DNA from: OCS116 cluster bacterium AG-390-I16
GTDB taxonomy: Bacteria; Pseudomonadota; Alphaproteobacteria; MED-G09
Reading direction: 5' to 3'
Assembly: GCA_003279705.1 (NCBI GenBank)
Contig: QCGZ01000001.1
Location: 1-64,000, forward strand
DNA length: 64,000 nt
Below the pieces are notes generated by a model. That model had not been told where the DNA came from. It was given only the letters and a program-made list of their open reading frames with translations, and searched no databases. The translations under genes were made by a program, and so were the position numbers. This document shows positions 51,905-62,308 of this stretch, one piece after another; position 1 is the stretch's first letter, and each line of letters opens with the position of its first letter.

Positions 51905-52669
51905 TTAAGCGATTGTAACGCCTCCATCAATAACGATATTTTGACCTGTGGTAAATGATCCTGCATCACTGGCTAAAAATATAGCCGCTCCAGCAACTTC
52001 GTCTGGCACACCAATTCTTCTTAGAGGTGCTTTAGATGTAGTATTTTTTAAAATCTCTGGATTATCCCATAAAGCCTTTGCAAATCTAGTTTTTATAATA
52101 CCAGGTGAGATACAATTAGCTCTGATATTGTATGGTCCTTGCTCAACGGCTATATTTCTTACCAACTGCATATCTGCTGCTTTTGAGATACTATAAGCTC
52201 CAAGCATTTCAGATCCTTTTAGACCGCCAATAGATGATACAACTATTATTGAACCCTCTTTTCTTTCAATCATTTGAGGAAGAACCATGTTAGACAACCA
52301 ATGATTTGATTTTATATTAGCGCTTAAAATTTTATCAAAAGCTTCATCTGGTATATCCATTGAAGACCCAAAGAATGGATTTAAAGCAGCATTACATACT
52401 AAAATATCTATTCCACCAAAAATAGAATTTGTCTCCTTCACAAGATCCTCTAATTGTTTTTTCTCATTAATGTTGCATGGAATCGAGATAGCACTATCAG
52501 GAAATTTATTGTTAATTTCATCTCTTATTTTTATACACATATCTTCTTTTCTACTGGATATAACAACCTTAGCACCATGCTCAGCAAATCTTTTTGCAAT
52601 AGCTTCACCTATTCCTTTTGTTGAACCAGTTATCAACGCTCTTTTTCCTGATAAATTAAATAATTCCAT
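51905..52669 (-). CDS. Short-chain dehydrogenase/reductase
   Basis: A 254-residue classical SDR: TGSTKGIGEAIAKRF (residues 15-29), SSRKEDM (Arg after strand 2, NADP-leaning), NAALNPFFG, Ser in VSSIGG and Tyr-Lys in GAYSISKAA. SPGIIKTRFAK follows. The start has AGGAAAAAA upstream. Likely co-transcribed with the hydroxyacid dehydrogenase and the pair may act in one pathway; substrate not known. Confidence 0.9.
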   Translation of the reverse strand: MELFNLSGKRALITGSTKGIGEAIAKRFAEHGAKVVISSRKEDMCIKIRDEINNKFPDSAISIPCNINEKKQLEDLVKETNSIFGGIDILVCNAALNPFFGSSMDIPDEAFDKILSANIKSNHWLSNMVLPQMIERKEGSIIVVSSIGGLKGSEMLGAYSISKAADMQLVRNIAVEQGPYNIRANCISPGIIKTRFAKALWDNPEILKNTTSKAPLRRIGVPDEVAGAAIFLASDAGSFTTGQNIVIDGGVTIA

Positions 52670-52768
52670 TTTTTTTCCTATAATTTATATATTTAGAATA
52701 GCAGAGCTTAAAAACTAAATGAAGCCAATAGTTGACGAATAAGACACAGTATATTAGTCAGTGATTAT

Positions 52769-53620
52769 ATGGCTCATGACATAAAAAAATCTATTAAAAT
52801 TAATAATTTTTCAGAAGTTTATGAAAAATATGACTCTGTAATCTGTGATATTTGGGGTGTAATCCATAATGGACAGGAGTTATTTGGTTCAAGCGTCGAT
52901 TGTTTATATGATTTAAAAAATAAAGGATATCCTATAATTTTGGTTTCGAATGCTCCTCGTCCAGGAGAGGAGATAAAATTAATGCTTGAAAAGATGGGTT
53001 TAGAAAAAAATTGCTATGATAAAATTATTACATCTGGTGATTTAACGCAGAAAATATTAAATGATGGATCGCTTGGGCAAAATTGTTATCATATTGGTCC
53101 AGATAGGGATTTAAAGATTTTTGATGGTGTGGGGGTAAACAGAGTTAGTTTTGATGAATCTGATTTTATTTTTATTACTGGGTTATTTAATGATGAGGAA
53201 GAGGATGAAAATACCTACTTACCTCTTTTAGAGAAAAGTAAAAAAAGAAAACTTAAATTATTATGCGCAAATCCAGATATTTGGGTTCAAAGGGGTAGTG
53301 ACTTGATTCCTTGTGCAGGGGCAATATCTAAAAAATATGAATCTATTGGTGGCGAAGTCATAAATATTGGGAAGCCGTTTCAACCAATTTTTGATGAGGC
53401 AATGAAAAATATAGATAACCTTGGAAAAGGAAAATTTTCGTCAACTATTGTTATTGGCGATGGAATTGACACAGATATAAAAGGGGCTAATGATTATAAA
53501 TTAGATAGCTTACTAACATTAGGTGGGTTATTCTCTGGTCAAAAAATAGATGAGGTCCATAAGGTAATTAATAATAAGAAGATTTTTCCAACTTATCTCA
53601 TTGAGGAATTAACTTATTAA
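52769..53620 (+). CDS. HAD-superfamily class IIA phosphatase (TIGR01459-like)
   Basis: A 283-residue HAD hydrolase. Motif I is VICDIWGVIHNG (residues 26-37), with Trp after the first Asp pair as in this alphaproteobacterial group; motif II is ILVSNAPRPG and motif IV VIGDGIDTDIKGA (about 233-245). Class IIA cap as in NagD. The gene commonly precedes ribF and ileS in alphaproteobacteria, as here. The substrate is unknown. Confidence 0.88.
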   Translation: MAHDIKKSIKINNFSEVYEKYDSVICDIWGVIHNGQELFGSSVDCLYDLKNKGYPIILVSNAPRPGEEIKLMLEKMGLEKNCYDKIITSGDLTQKILNDGSLGQNCYHIGPDRDLKIFDGVGVNRVSFDESDFIFITGLFNDEEEDENTYLPLLEKSKKRKLKLLCANPDIWVQRGSDLIPCAGAISKKYESIGGEVINIGKPFQPIFDEAMKNIDNLGKGKFSSTIVIGDGIDTDIKGANDYKLDSLLTLGGLFSGQKIDEVHKVINNKKIFPTYLIEELTY

Positions 53621-53647
53621 ATATTTTAAGTTTTTTTGGTTAAGAGT

Positions 53648-54574
53648 ATGAAAATTTTTATCGATAAAAATGATAATTTAAAGTCTGCTAGAGGTGGTGT
53701 TTATGCGCTAGGTAATTTCGATGGAGTACATCTTGGTCATAAAGAGATTATTTTAAAAGTTATTGATATTAGTAATTCAAAAAATATTCCATCTGGTGTT
53801 TTAATTTTTGATCCTCATCCCAGAAATTTTTTTAATCCCAAATTAGATGATTTTATTTTATCCGACATAAAAACAAGATCATATCTTTTAGAAAAAACTA
53901 ACTTAGATTTTTTAGGTATACTAAAATTTGATGATTTTATGTCTAATCTTTCCCCACGGGAATTTGTTGAAAAAATAATCAAAAATAGAGTTGGTGTCTC
54001 CCATCTCATTGTAGGATACAATTTTAGATTCGGTAGAAATAGAGAAGGGGATGTTGAAATATTATCAAAAATTTGTACTGAATTTAATATTGATCTTACT
54101 ATTATCGAACAGGTTAAAAATATGGAATTAACTATTTCATCTTCTAAAATAAGAGAAGCTATAGAAGGATTAGATTTTAAAAAAGTAAAAGGAATTATTG
54201 GAGACTACTGGAAAATTGTAGGCGAGGTAATTGAAGGTGATAAAAGAGGAAGAGAGATAGGTTTTCCTACTGCAAATATTATGATGGATAATATTATAAA
54301 ACCTAGTTTTGGAGTTTATGCAGTTAAAGTTAATTATAATAATGATATTTTTAATGGGATTGCAAATTTTGGTGTAAGACCAACCTTCGACAAAACAAAA
54401 TCATTACCTATATTAGAAGTGCATTTGTTTAATTTTTCAGATAATTTGTACGGAAAAGAAATTGTTATTTCTTTTGTTGACTTTATAAGAAAAGAAAAGA
54501 AATTTAATGGTCTTGAGTCTTTAAAATCTCAGATTAAGCTTGATATAAATATAGCAAAAGATTTATTGGGTTAA
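53648..54574 (+). CDS. ribF: Bifunctional riboflavin kinase / FAD synthetase
   Basis: A 308-residue enzyme that makes FMN and FAD. N-terminal nucleotidyltransferase: ALGNFDGVHLGHKEII (about 21-36) and VGYNFRFGRNREGDVE; C-terminal kinase: GREIGFPTANI and VYAVKVNYN, then GIANFGVRPTFDK and EVHLFNFSDNLYGKEI. The ATG at 53648 (MKIFIDKN) is preferred over an in-frame TTG at 53636. No FMN riboswitch precedes it. Confidence 0.95.
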   Translation: MKIFIDKNDNLKSARGGVYALGNFDGVHLGHKEIILKVIDISNSKNIPSGVLIFDPHPRNFFNPKLDDFILSDIKTRSYLLEKTNLDFLGILKFDDFMSNLSPREFVEKIIKNRVGVSHLIVGYNFRFGRNREGDVEILSKICTEFNIDLTIIEQVKNMELTISSSKIREAIEGLDFKKVKGIIGDYWKIVGEVIEGDKRGREIGFPTANIMMDNIIKPSFGVYAVKVNYNNDIFNGIANFGVRPTFDKTKSLPILEVHLFNFSDNLYGKEIVISFVDFIRKEKKFNGLESLKSQIKLDINIAKDLLG

Positions 54575-54608
54575 TAATTTTATAAGTTGAGCTTCAAATG
54601 GAAAAGTT

Positions 54609-57452
54609 ATGTCCTTAGAAAATGAAAATAAAGTAGATTATAGAGATACACTGTTATTACCAAAAACAGATCTACCTATGCGAGCAAGTCTTCCAGATAA
54701 AGAACCTAATTTTTTAGAAAAATGGCATAAAGAAAAGTTATTTTCTAAAATCAGAGAAGCGTCAAAAGGTAGAGAAAAATTCATTTTGCATGATGGACCG
54801 CCATACGCAAATGGAAATTTACACATGGGAACTGCTCTAAATAAAATCTTAAAAGATGTTATTGTTCGCTCAAAGCAATTACAAGGATTTGATGCAGAGT
54901 ATAGACCTGGCTGGGATTGTCATGGATTACCTATTGAGTGGAAAGTTGAAGAATTATATAGGGAGGCTAACAAAGTAAAGGAAGATGTGCCTATAAATGA
55001 TTTTCGAGGAGAATGCAGGGCTTTTGCAAAAAAATGGATAAATATTCAAAAAGAACAATTTATGAGATTAGGAGTATTAGGTAATTGGGATAATCCATAT
55101 ACAACAATGGAGTTTTCTTCTGAGGCAGCTATTGTTGAAGAGTTCCATAAGTTTTTAATGAATGGCGACCTATATATGGGCTCAAAACCAGTGATGTGGT
55201 CAGTTGTTGAAAAAACAGCATTAGCTGAAGCTGAAGTCGAGTATCTAGAGCATGCATCCCCTACTATATGGGTAAGCTTTCCAATTTTAAATGGTAATAA
55301 GGACTTAAGTGGAGCAAGTATCTTAATTTGGACCACAACTCCTTGGACTATTCCTGCTAATAGAGCGTTAGCATTTTCATCTCAATTTGAATATGGTTTA
55401 TTTGAAGTTTCTTCAATTGATGAAGGAAGCATAGCATCAGTTGGTAAAAAAATTATTATTAATATAGCTATGAAGGAAAATGTTGAAAACGCAGCTAAAA
55501 TAAAATTAAATTTTTTGAAATCTGTGGAATCTCTTGAAGGTTTAATATGTAGTCATCCATTTAGGGAAAGTGGTTATGATTTTGATGTTCCCTTATTAGA
55601 AGGGGATTTTTTAACTGAAGATGCCGGTACTGGTTTTGTCCATATAGCCCCTAGTCACGGTCAAGATGATTATGAGCTTGCGATTAAAAACGATATTAAG
55701 CCGCCTTTTATCCTAGATGATGAAGGTTATTATCTTGATGACGTTAAGGTTTTTGCAGGTAAGAAAGTTTACAATGATGATGGATCTTTAGGCAATGCAA
55801 CGGGTGCAGTTATTTCTGAACTAATAAAATCAGATAATCTTTTGGGAAAAGGAAAGTTAAGGCATCAATACCCGCATAGTTGGCGTTCAAAATCTCCACT
55901 AATTTTTAGAAATACCCCTCAATGGTTTATCTCAATGGAAACAAATGGATTAAGAAAAAAATCTCTTAAGGCAATTGAGGATGTTCAGTGGATTCCTGTA
56001 AAAGGAAAAAATAGAATTAAAGCAATGGTTGACACAAGGCCTGATTGGGTTGTTTCAAGGCAAAGGGCTTGGGGTGTACCTTTGTCTATTTTTGTAAATA
56101 AGAAAACTGGCGAGCCTTTAAGAGATAATGGAGTTAATAAAAGAATTGCAGACTCATTTAGAGAAAATGGTTCAGATTCTTGGTTTAGCAAAAATTCATC
56201 AGAGTATTTAGGTGATAATTACAATCCAAATGATTGGGAAAAAGTTAATGATATTCTGGATGTTTGGTTTGACTCTGGTTCAACACATGCGTTTGTATTA
56301 GAGAATGATGAAAATTTATCCTCACCAGCAAATCTTTACTTGGAGGGGTCAGATCAACACCGGGGATGGTTTCAGTCATCCTTACTTGAGTCATGTGGAA
56401 CAAGGGGTGTAGCTCCCTTTGAACAAGTTTTAACGCATGGATTTGTAATGGATAAGGATGGAAGAAAAATGTCAAAATCCATTGGAAATGTTATTCTTCC
56501 TGATGACCTCATTAATCAGTATGGAGCAGACGTAGTAAGATTATGGGTAGTTTCATCTGATTTTACTGAAGATTTGAGAATTGGTCAGGAAATAATGAAG
56601 GCAAATGTAGAGTCATATAGAAAAATAAGAAATACATTTCGATTCTTATTGGGAAATCTTCACGATTTTAGCGATAAGGAGATTGTTCCATATGAAGATA
56701 TGCCTGAATTGGAAAAGTATATTCTTCATAAGCTAAAAGTAATCGATGAGAAAGTTAAAAAAGGTTATAATGAGTATGACCTGAAAATGGTATTTCAAAC
56801 CCTTCTTAATTTTTCAAATTTAGATCTTTCTTCATTTTATTTTGATGTTAGAAAGGACTCCCTTTATTGCAATAGTATTAATGATATATCAAGAAGGTCT
56901 ACCAGAACAGTTTTAGATATTTTATTTAATTATCTTGTTCGATGGTTTTCTCCAATATTATGCTTTACTTGTGAGGAGGTGTTACAATCTCGTTTTTTCG
57001 GCTATGAAAAGAGTGTCCATGAGTTAGACTTTATAGAAACAAATGACGAGTGGTTAAATATTGAACTTTTTGAAAAGTGGGAAAAAATACGCTCTGTAAG
57101 AAAAGTCGTAACTGGAGCTATTGAATTGGAAAGAAAAGAAAAAAGAATAGGGTCAAGTCTAGAGGCTTTTCCAAATATTTTCATATCAAATGATGAATAT
57201 TTAGAAATTTTTAAAAATATCGATTTAGCTGAAATATTTATTACATCTCAAGCAAAAATTTTAGAGGGTGAAGGACCAGAAAATGCATTTAGATTATCTG
57301 AAAATAATATAGTTTCTGTTTTATGCTATGTTGCAGAAGGAAAAAAGTGTAACAGATCATGGAAGATATTACCTGAAGTTGGAACAGATCCTGATTATCC
57401 AGATTTAAGCATTCGTGATGCAAATGTTATGAGAGAAATTAGTGATAAATAA
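54609..57452 (+). CDS. ileS: Isoleucyl-tRNA synthetase
   Basis: A 947-residue class-I synthetase. The adenylate signature reads [15 protein letters not shown] with Thr75 where HIGH has its last His; KMSKS is intact ([12 protein letters not shown]), and the editing domain has [12 protein letters not shown]. The C-terminal zinc motif is degenerate: [14 protein letters not shown] and a DLSIRDANV tail keep one of the four expected cysteines, a form I associate with alphaproteobacteria. It is the first of ileS-lspA-bamF, the usual order for this class. Confidence 0.97.
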   Translation: MSLENENKVDYRDTLLLPKTDLPMRASLPDKEPNFLEKWHKEKLFSKIREASKGREKFILHDGPPYANGNLHMGTALNKILKDVIVRSKQLQGFDAEYRPGWDCHGLPIEWKVEELYREANKVKEDVPINDFRGECRAFAKKWINIQKEQFMRLGVLGNWDNPYTTMEFSSEAAIVEEFHKFLMNGDLYMGSKPVMWSVVEKTALAEAEVEYLEHASPTIWVSFPILNGNKDLSGASILIWTTTPWTIPANRALAFSSQFEYGLFEVSSIDEGSIASVGKKIIINIAMKENVENAAKIKLNFLKSVESLEGLICSHPFRESGYDFDVPLLEGDFLTEDAGTGFVHIAPSHGQDDYELAIKNDIKPPFILDDEGYYLDDVKVFAGKKVYNDDGSLGNATGAVISELIKSDNLLGKGKLRHQYPHSWRSKSPLIFRNTPQWFISMETNGLRKKSLKAIEDVQWIPVKGKNRIKAMVDTRPDWVVSRQRAWGVPLSIFVNKKTGEPLRDNGVNKRIADSFRENGSDSWFSKNSSEYLGDNYNPNDWEKVNDILDVWFDSGSTHAFVLENDENLSSPANLYLEGSDQHRGWFQSSLLESCGTRGVAPFEQVLTHGFVMDKDGRKMSKSIGNVILPDDLINQYGADVVRLWVVSSDFTEDLRIGQEIMKANVESYRKIRNTFRFLLGNLHDFSDKEIVPYEDMPELEKYILHKLKVIDEKVKKGYNEYDLKMVFQTLLNFSNLDLSSFYFDVRKDSLYCNSINDISRRSTRTVLDILFNYLVRWFSPILCFTCEEVLQSRFFGYEKSVHELDFIETNDEWLNIELFEKWEKIRSVRKVVTGAIELERKEKRIGSSLEAFPNIFISNDEYLEIFKNIDLAEIFITSQAKILEGEGPENAFRLSENNIVSVLCYVAEGKKCNRSWKILPEVGTDPDYPDLSIRDANVMREISDK

Positions 57453-57930
57453 AAAATTAAGAAATTATAGTTTTCTAATATTATCAATTTTTATTTTTCT
57501 TTTAGATTTTTTCAGTAAATATTTTTTAATTAATTTTTATGATTTAGGATCAAAAGGTAGAGTATACATAACTTCGTTTCTTGACTTCATATTAGTTTTA
57601 AATCCTGGCATAAGTTTTGGTATTTTATCAAATGGCAATGATACTCAGCGATGGACTCTTTCTTTTCTTTCTATATTAGTTATTTTTTATTTATATTATT
57701 GGTCAACAAAATCACCTTCAAAAATTATAAAAATATCTTTATTTGTTATGATTGGTGGAGCTTTAGGAAATGTTTTTGATAGACTTATTTACGGTAAAGT
57801 AATTGATTTTATTTCACTTCATGTTTTTGATTATTACTGGTATGTATTTAATATAGCAGATATAGCTATTGTTCTAGGAGGTTTGACTATTTTAACCGAT
57901 CTTACTAGAGACTCTTTTGTAAAAAAGTAA
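57442..57930 (+). CDS. lspA: Lipoprotein signal peptidase
   Basis: A 162-residue inner-membrane aspartic protease with four spans that cleaves prolipoprotein signal peptides. Visible: [11 protein letters not shown] (first conserved Asp region), [11 protein letters not shown] (NxGxxFG), [20 protein letters not shown] with catalytic Asp, and [12 protein letters not shown] with the second catalytic Asp. GTG start overlaps ileS by 11 bp. Confidence 0.95.
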   Translation: MINKKLRNYSFLILSIFIFLLDFFSKYFLINFYDLGSKGRVYITSFLDFILVLNPGISFGILSNGNDTQRWTLSFLSILVIFYLYYWSTKSPSKIIKISLFVMIGGALGNVFDRLIYGKVIDFISLHVFDYYWYVFNIADIAIVLGGLTILTDLTRDSFVKK

Positions 57931-57940
57931 TGGGGAAATA

Positions 57941-58357
57941 ATGTTTATAAGATTTTTTGGTTTTATTTTTATCTTTTTTAATATTTCTTTCTTGTCCAGT
58001 TGTGGCAGTGAGTTGGCAGACGTTTTAGGAACAAATAAACTTCCACCAGATGAGTTTACAATTTTAACAAAGCCTGCGTTAATTGTTCCTCCAGAATACA
58101 ATCTTAGGCCTCCAGCCGAGGGAGAAATTCGTCCTGATCCTCAGCAACCAAACAGACAATTGCAATCAATTTTATTTGGGCAAAATAAAACTGACGAATT
58201 TAGTACATCAGAAATTAATTTGATGACAGGTTCAGATGTAGCTGAGGCTATTCCAAATATTCGAGAGGTAATTGACTCTGAAATGAGAGATGTTGAGGAG
58301 GTTAGCCCCAATCTTGAAAGTCAAATTTTAAATTCACCATCTGAAACTTTAAGATAG
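57941..58357 (+). CDS. DUF3035 lipoprotein, BamF-like
   Basis: A 138-residue lipoprotein: hydrophobic leader with lipobox FLSSC (Cys about residue 21), then LPPDEFTILTKPALIVPPEYNLRPP, read through two adjacent segments, the DUF3035 signature. Alphaproteobacterial DUF3035 (BamF) is part of the outer-membrane beta-barrel assembly complex. It follows lspA by 10 bp, the usual order. In relatives M16 peptidases come next; here the strand switches to trxB. Confidence 0.85.
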   Translation: MFIRFFGFIFIFFNISFLSSCGSELADVLGTNKLPPDEFTILTKPALIVPPEYNLRPPAEGEIRPDPQQPNRQLQSILFGQNKTDEFSTSEINLMTGSDVAEAIPNIREVIDSEMRDVEEVSPNLESQILNSPSETLR

Positions 58358-58360
58358 TAT

Positions 58361-59305
58361 TTACTCTTTAGAAGATAGATAATTTTCAGCCTCTAAAGCA
58401 GCCATACATCCCAAACCAGCAGCTGTCACTGCTTGTCTATATTTTTCATCTGTAACATCACCAGCAGCAAATACTCCTTCGATAGATGTTAAGGTAGAGT
58501 CTGGTTCTGTAATTATGTAACCATTTTTATTAATTGCTAATTTATCTTTGAAGATTGATGATGAAGGACTGTGACCAATAGCAATAAAGATTCCATCGAC
58601 CATAATTTTATCCTCGCTATTATTTTTTACATTTTTTAGTAAAACGCTGTTTACGCTTGGTGGATTATTTTCACCAATTATTTCTTTAACTTCAGAGTCC
58701 CAGATAGTAGAAATTTTTGGATGATTAAAAAGTTTATTTTGAAGAATTTTTTCAGCTCTCAACTCATCTCTTCTATGAACTAATACTACTTCAGAAGCAA
58801 AATTTGTTAGAAATAAAGCTTCCTCTACAGCAGTATTTCCGCCACCAACAACCATTACTTTTTTATCTTTATAAAAGAATCCATCACAAGTAGCACATGC
58901 TGATACACCATAACCTTTAAATTTATCTTCCGACTCAAGGCCAAGCCAACGTGCTTGAGCTCCAGTTGAAATTATCAGAGCATCACATGAATATTTTTTT
59001 TCTGAATCTGATGATAAAATAAAAGGTCTAACAGATAGATCTACATCAATTATAGTATCTAGAATTATTTTTGTGCCCACTTTTTCAGCTTGATCTCGCA
59101 TTTGCTCCATTAACCATGGACCTTGTATTACATCAGAAAAACCTGGGTAATTTTCAACATCTGTTGTAATCGTCATTTGCCCGCCAGGTTCAATTCCTGT
59201 CAATAAAACTGGTTCTAGCATTGCTCTAGAGGTGTATATTGCAGCTGTATAGCCAGCTGGTCCAGAACCTAAGATTAGTATTTTAGAATGATTAATATTA
59301 GGCAT
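58361..59305 (-). CDS. trxB: Thioredoxin reductase
   Basis: A 314-residue flavoprotein that reduces thioredoxin with NADPH. FAD motif LGSGPAGYTAAIY (residues 12-24), redox pair CATC at 137-140, NADPH motif GGGNTAVEEAL, and the FAD-closing GVFAAGDVTDEKYRQAVTAA near the C-terminus. Start ATG with GAAAGGAAAAAA upstream. Convergent with the DUF3035 gene at a 3-bp gap. Confidence 0.97.
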   Translation of the reverse strand: MPNINHSKILILGSGPAGYTAAIYTSRAMLEPVLLTGIEPGGQMTITTDVENYPGFSDVIQGPWLMEQMRDQAEKVGTKIILDTIIDVDLSVRPFILSSDSEKKYSCDALIISTGAQARWLGLESEDKFKGYGVSACATCDGFFYKDKKVMVVGGGNTAVEEALFLTNFASEVVLVHRRDELRAEKILQNKLFNHPKISTIWDSEVKEIIGENNPPSVNSVLLKNVKNNSEDKIMVDGIFIAIGHSPSSSIFKDKLAINKNGYIITEPDSTLTSIEGVFAAGDVTDEKYRQAVTAAGLGCMAALEAENYLSSKE

Positions 59306-59367
59306 TTTTTTCCTTTCATACTTATTGGTATTATAAAAGATTCTTTAGCTTAAAAAACAATATAAAT

Positions 59368-60300
59368 TTATATTAATTTAGCTAAATGATCAGCTATTTC
59401 TTTAGTGGCATTACTCTTTTCAAAATGAAATTCGTTAATTTTTCCATTAATTTTTTTTACAAAATTTCCTTTTTCTAATTGTATTAGAAACTTATTAATT
59501 CTTTTCGATCTGCATTCAAGATCAAAAATATAGGTTGATTGGTTGGCTGTGATTGCTTCGCTTATCATGTTTACAGAGTCAGGGGTTACTATAGCTATAT
59601 TTGATACTCCCAGGAATGCATAGTAAGGATTATCTCCATAATTATCATAAAAATAGTGAGGACTATTCTTAATAATATTTCTTATTTCTTCTTTTAAAAA
59701 TTGGGGAGTTCTTCGAGAGGTTGAAATTAAGGGTGTCCAACCTTCTTTAATTGATCTAGATATAGTTTCTAAAATTGAAAAACATTCTTTTTTATCAAAG
59801 CTAAATGCCTTTGTTTTACCTCCTATTAATATTGTTAAAAAAGGTTCCGGAAGAACTGAAAATTTATTACTCCATTTATCAAGTTCTTTTGTTATTAAAT
59901 CTTGAGAGACTCTCCCAGGAGATAGAAGAGTTGAAAAAGTATTTGCCCCTTTTATTTCATCATGAAGTGGGGCCCACACAAAATCAAAATTACTTGTTTT
60001 AATTTTTGGGTTCTGAAGAAATATAGTAAAAACATCATCTCTAAGCTTAGATTTTAAATATTTCATATAGGGTATGGTTTTTCTACCTGCCCCAATGATA
60101 TATTTTGGCCAGGGTTTGACAAAGTTTTTAACTTTTCTTGGTGTACCATATGGCGCTGTAATAGATAGAATTTTCCCAGGATTAATTTTTTTTATTTCAT
60201 AGTTAAAATTTAACTCTTCAGCAAGACCAATGCATTGATTTTCGCAGCCAATTAAGCCCGAAGAAATAATCCAGCAATTTATAGATTCCTTTTCTGTCAT
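59368..60300 (-). CDS. ELM1/DUF1022-family protein
   Basis: A 310-residue protein with the glycosyltransferase-B-like course of the mitochondrial-fission ELM1 family: ENQCIGLAEEL near the N-terminus, YIIGAGRKTIPY (about 67-78), FDFVWAPLHDEI, LLSPGRVS, LTILIGGKTKAF and VTPDSVNMISEA. The family is widespread in alphaproteobacteria and plant ELM1 derives from it. The enzymatic activity is not established; position near trxB is uninformative. Confidence 0.85.
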   Translation of the reverse strand: MTEKESINCWIISSGLIGCENQCIGLAEELNFNYEIKKINPGKILSITAPYGTPRKVKNFVKPWPKYIIGAGRKTIPYMKYLKSKLRDDVFTIFLQNPKIKTSNFDFVWAPLHDEIKGANTFSTLLSPGRVSQDLITKELDKWSNKFSVLPEPFLTILIGGKTKAFSFDKKECFSILETISRSIKEGWTPLISTSRRTPQFLKEEIRNIIKNSPHYFYDNYGDNPYYAFLGVSNIAIVTPDSVNMISEAITANQSTYIFDLECRSKRINKFLIQLEKGNFVKKINGKINEFHFEKSNATKEIADHLAKLI

Positions 60301-60358
60301 TAATTAATTCCTTGTAATAATCTTGCGTGATTATTAGACAATGTATAACATAATTTAT

Positions 60359-60838
60359 ATGAAACGAGATAATTTAGATAATATTGATGTAAAAATTTTA
60401 AAAACACTTCAGAAAAACGGTAGGGTGACAAATGTTGAGCTTGCTGAGAAAGTTGATTTATCAGCTCCTCCTTGTTTAAGAAGAGTAAGATCACTGGAAG
60501 AAAAAGGGTTTATTAAAGGATATCATGCTGATCTATCAGCAGAAAAACTTGGATTTCAAGTTACTGTTTTTGCTATGGTCGGTTTGCATAATCAAGCTGA
60601 GTCTGATTTAAAGGCTTTTGAGGATAGAGTTAACTCGCTAGACTATGTAAGAGAATGTCATATGCTTAATGGTGAAATAGACTTTATTTTAAAATGTGTT
60701 GCACCTGACTTATCTGCTTTTCAAATTTTTCTTACGCAGGAGCTTACCTCCGCACCAAATGTAGCTAGTGTTAAAACCTCGCTAACTATCAGACAATCAA
60801 AGTATTCTCCTGGTATTCCTATTAAAAATACAATTTAA
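60359..60838 (+). CDS. Lrp/AsnC-family transcriptional regulator
   Basis: A 159-residue regulator: N-terminal winged HTH LDNIDVKILKTLQKNGRVTN with LSAPPCLRRVRSLEEKGFI (recognition helix), then an effector domain (RAM) with AMVGLHNQAE, ECHMLNGEIDFILKC and VKTSLTIRQSKY. I choose the ATG at 60359 over 60341, which would add six residues. It overlaps the convergent oxidase gene by 4 bp and is divergent from the ELM1-like gene. It probably controls amino-acid-linked genes; the target is unknown. Confidence 0.93.
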   Translation: MKRDNLDNIDVKILKTLQKNGRVTNVELAEKVDLSAPPCLRRVRSLEEKGFIKGYHADLSAEKLGFQVTVFAMVGLHNQAESDLKAFEDRVNSLDYVRECHMLNGEIDFILKCVAPDLSAFQIFLTQELTSAPNVASVKTSLTIRQSKYSPGIPIKNTI

Positions 60839-62244
60839 ATATCTATAACTTTTCCAGGATTCATAATATTTTTTGGATCAAATGATTTTTTGATTGATTT
60901 AAATACTTCTACATCTTTTTTCATGTATTTTTTTAAGTCAGCTTTTCTTGTTAAACCAATGCCATGTTCGGCGCTAATCGACCCTTTTAGATCAAGAGTA
61001 AGATTGATAATTTCTTTTCTTAAAGCTCTCTCTTTTTTTAGAAATTTATCTTTATCAGCTTTTTCTGGTTGGGATATATTGAAGTGAATATTACCGTCTC
61101 CAATATGACCAAAAACTACACACCTAGAACCAGGTATTACTTCTTTTGAAATTTTGATAGCACTTCTAATAAATTTACTTATATCTTTAATTGGAATTGA
61201 TATATCGTTTTTGATGCTACCACCTTCTTTTTTTTGGGCTTCAGAAATACTTTCTCTTATATTCCACATATTTTTTGTTTGTTTGAGGGATTGTGCAATG
61301 AAAATATCTTTGGCTATGTTTTCGTTTAATATTTTATTAAGTATATTTTCAATTTTATCTTTTTCATCTTTTGAGTCTTCAACTGAAGAAAATTCAATTA
61401 ATATTAACCATTTGAATTTTTCAATTGGTATTAAAATATCATTCATATGTTCTTTGACGAGCTCTATAGAAAAATTATTCATTAATTCAAAAGCCGTTAG
61501 AGGAATTGAAAAATTACTTTTTATATAATTTAAAATTTTAATAGATTCTTTTGGTGAATTAACTGCAATTAACGCTGTATATACTCTCTTTGGTTTTGGA
61601 AAAACTTTTAATGTAGCAGCTGTTATAACTCCAAGAGTTCCTTCGGAGCCAATAAATAAATCTTTTAAGGAATAGCCTGTATTATCCTTAATGAGTGTTT
61701 TCAGATTATTAATAACAGATCCATTAGGTAAAACCATTTCAAGACCCATAACTAATTCTCTAGTATTTCCATAGTGAAGAACAGCAACACCTCCAGCATT
61801 TGTAGCAATATTACCGCCCACACTACAGCTTCCTTCGGATGCAAGCGATAATGGGAAAAGTAGATTATTTTCTTCACATATTTTTTGGAGGTTTGATAGA
61901 ATTAAACCTGCTTCGACTGTAATTGATTGATTTATATTATTAATTTCTCTTATTTTAGAAAGTCTCTCTAAACTAATAACTATATGATTTTTACTAAAAG
62001 GTATTTGTCCGCCTACAAGACCTGTATTTCCACCTTGGGGGATACATGAAATATTTTTCTCATAAGAATATTTAATTATATTTGATACTTCTTTAGTTGA
62101 TTTTGGCTTAACTATTGCCCCAGCAACTCCAGTATAAATACCTCTCCACTCTTTGAGATATTTACCCATATCTTTCTCATCAGTAATAACATTTTTATTA
62201 CCAACAATTTTTTTAAATTTATTTATATCTGAATTTTGCATCAT
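60835..62244 (-). CDS. GlcD-like FAD-binding D-2-hydroxyacid dehydrogenase
   Basis: A 469-residue flavoprotein of the VAO/FAD_binding_4 family. FAD pocket: CIPQGGNTGLVGGQIP (about 66-81) and SCSVGGNIATNAGGVAVLHYG; C-terminal half has GHIGDGNIHFN, a metal-binding His region, and SAEHGIGLTRKADL near the end. Related enzymes oxidise D-lactate, D-2-hydroxyglutarate or glycolate. Glycolate oxidase would need glcE/glcF next to it; they are absent, so D-lactate or D-2-hydroxyglutarate is more likely. Confidence 0.9.
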   Translation of the reverse strand: MMQNSDINKFKKIVGNKNVITDEKDMGKYLKEWRGIYTGVAGAIVKPKSTKEVSNIIKYSYEKNISCIPQGGNTGLVGGQIPFSKNHIVISLERLSKIREINNINQSITVEAGLILSNLQKICEENNLLFPLSLASEGSCSVGGNIATNAGGVAVLHYGNTRELVMGLEMVLPNGSVINNLKTLIKDNTGYSLKDLFIGSEGTLGVITAATLKVFPKPKRVYTALIAVNSPKESIKILNYIKSNFSIPLTAFELMNNFSIELVKEHMNDILIPIEKFKWLILIEFSSVEDSKDEKDKIENILNKILNENIAKDIFIAQSLKQTKNMWNIRESISEAQKKEGGSIKNDISIPIKDISKFIRSAIKISKEVIPGSRCVVFGHIGDGNIHFNISQPEKADKDKFLKKERALRKEIINLTLDLKGSISAEHGIGLTRKADLKKYMKKDVEVFKSIKKSFDPKNIMNPGKVIDI

Positions 62245-62308
62245 TATACTCTAGCAATTGCAATATTTTAATTAAAGAAAAAGCGTTAATAAATTTAATT
62301 AATGTATT

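Noticed and set aside
52732-52755. TTGACG and TATATT before the HAD gene as a promoter.
   Set aside because: The spacer is 12 bp, too short for a sigma-70 promoter.
60835-62244. GlcD-like gene as a glycolate oxidase subunit.
   Set aside because: glcE and glcF are not adjacent; a single-gene D-2-hydroxyacid dehydrogenase is the simpler reading.
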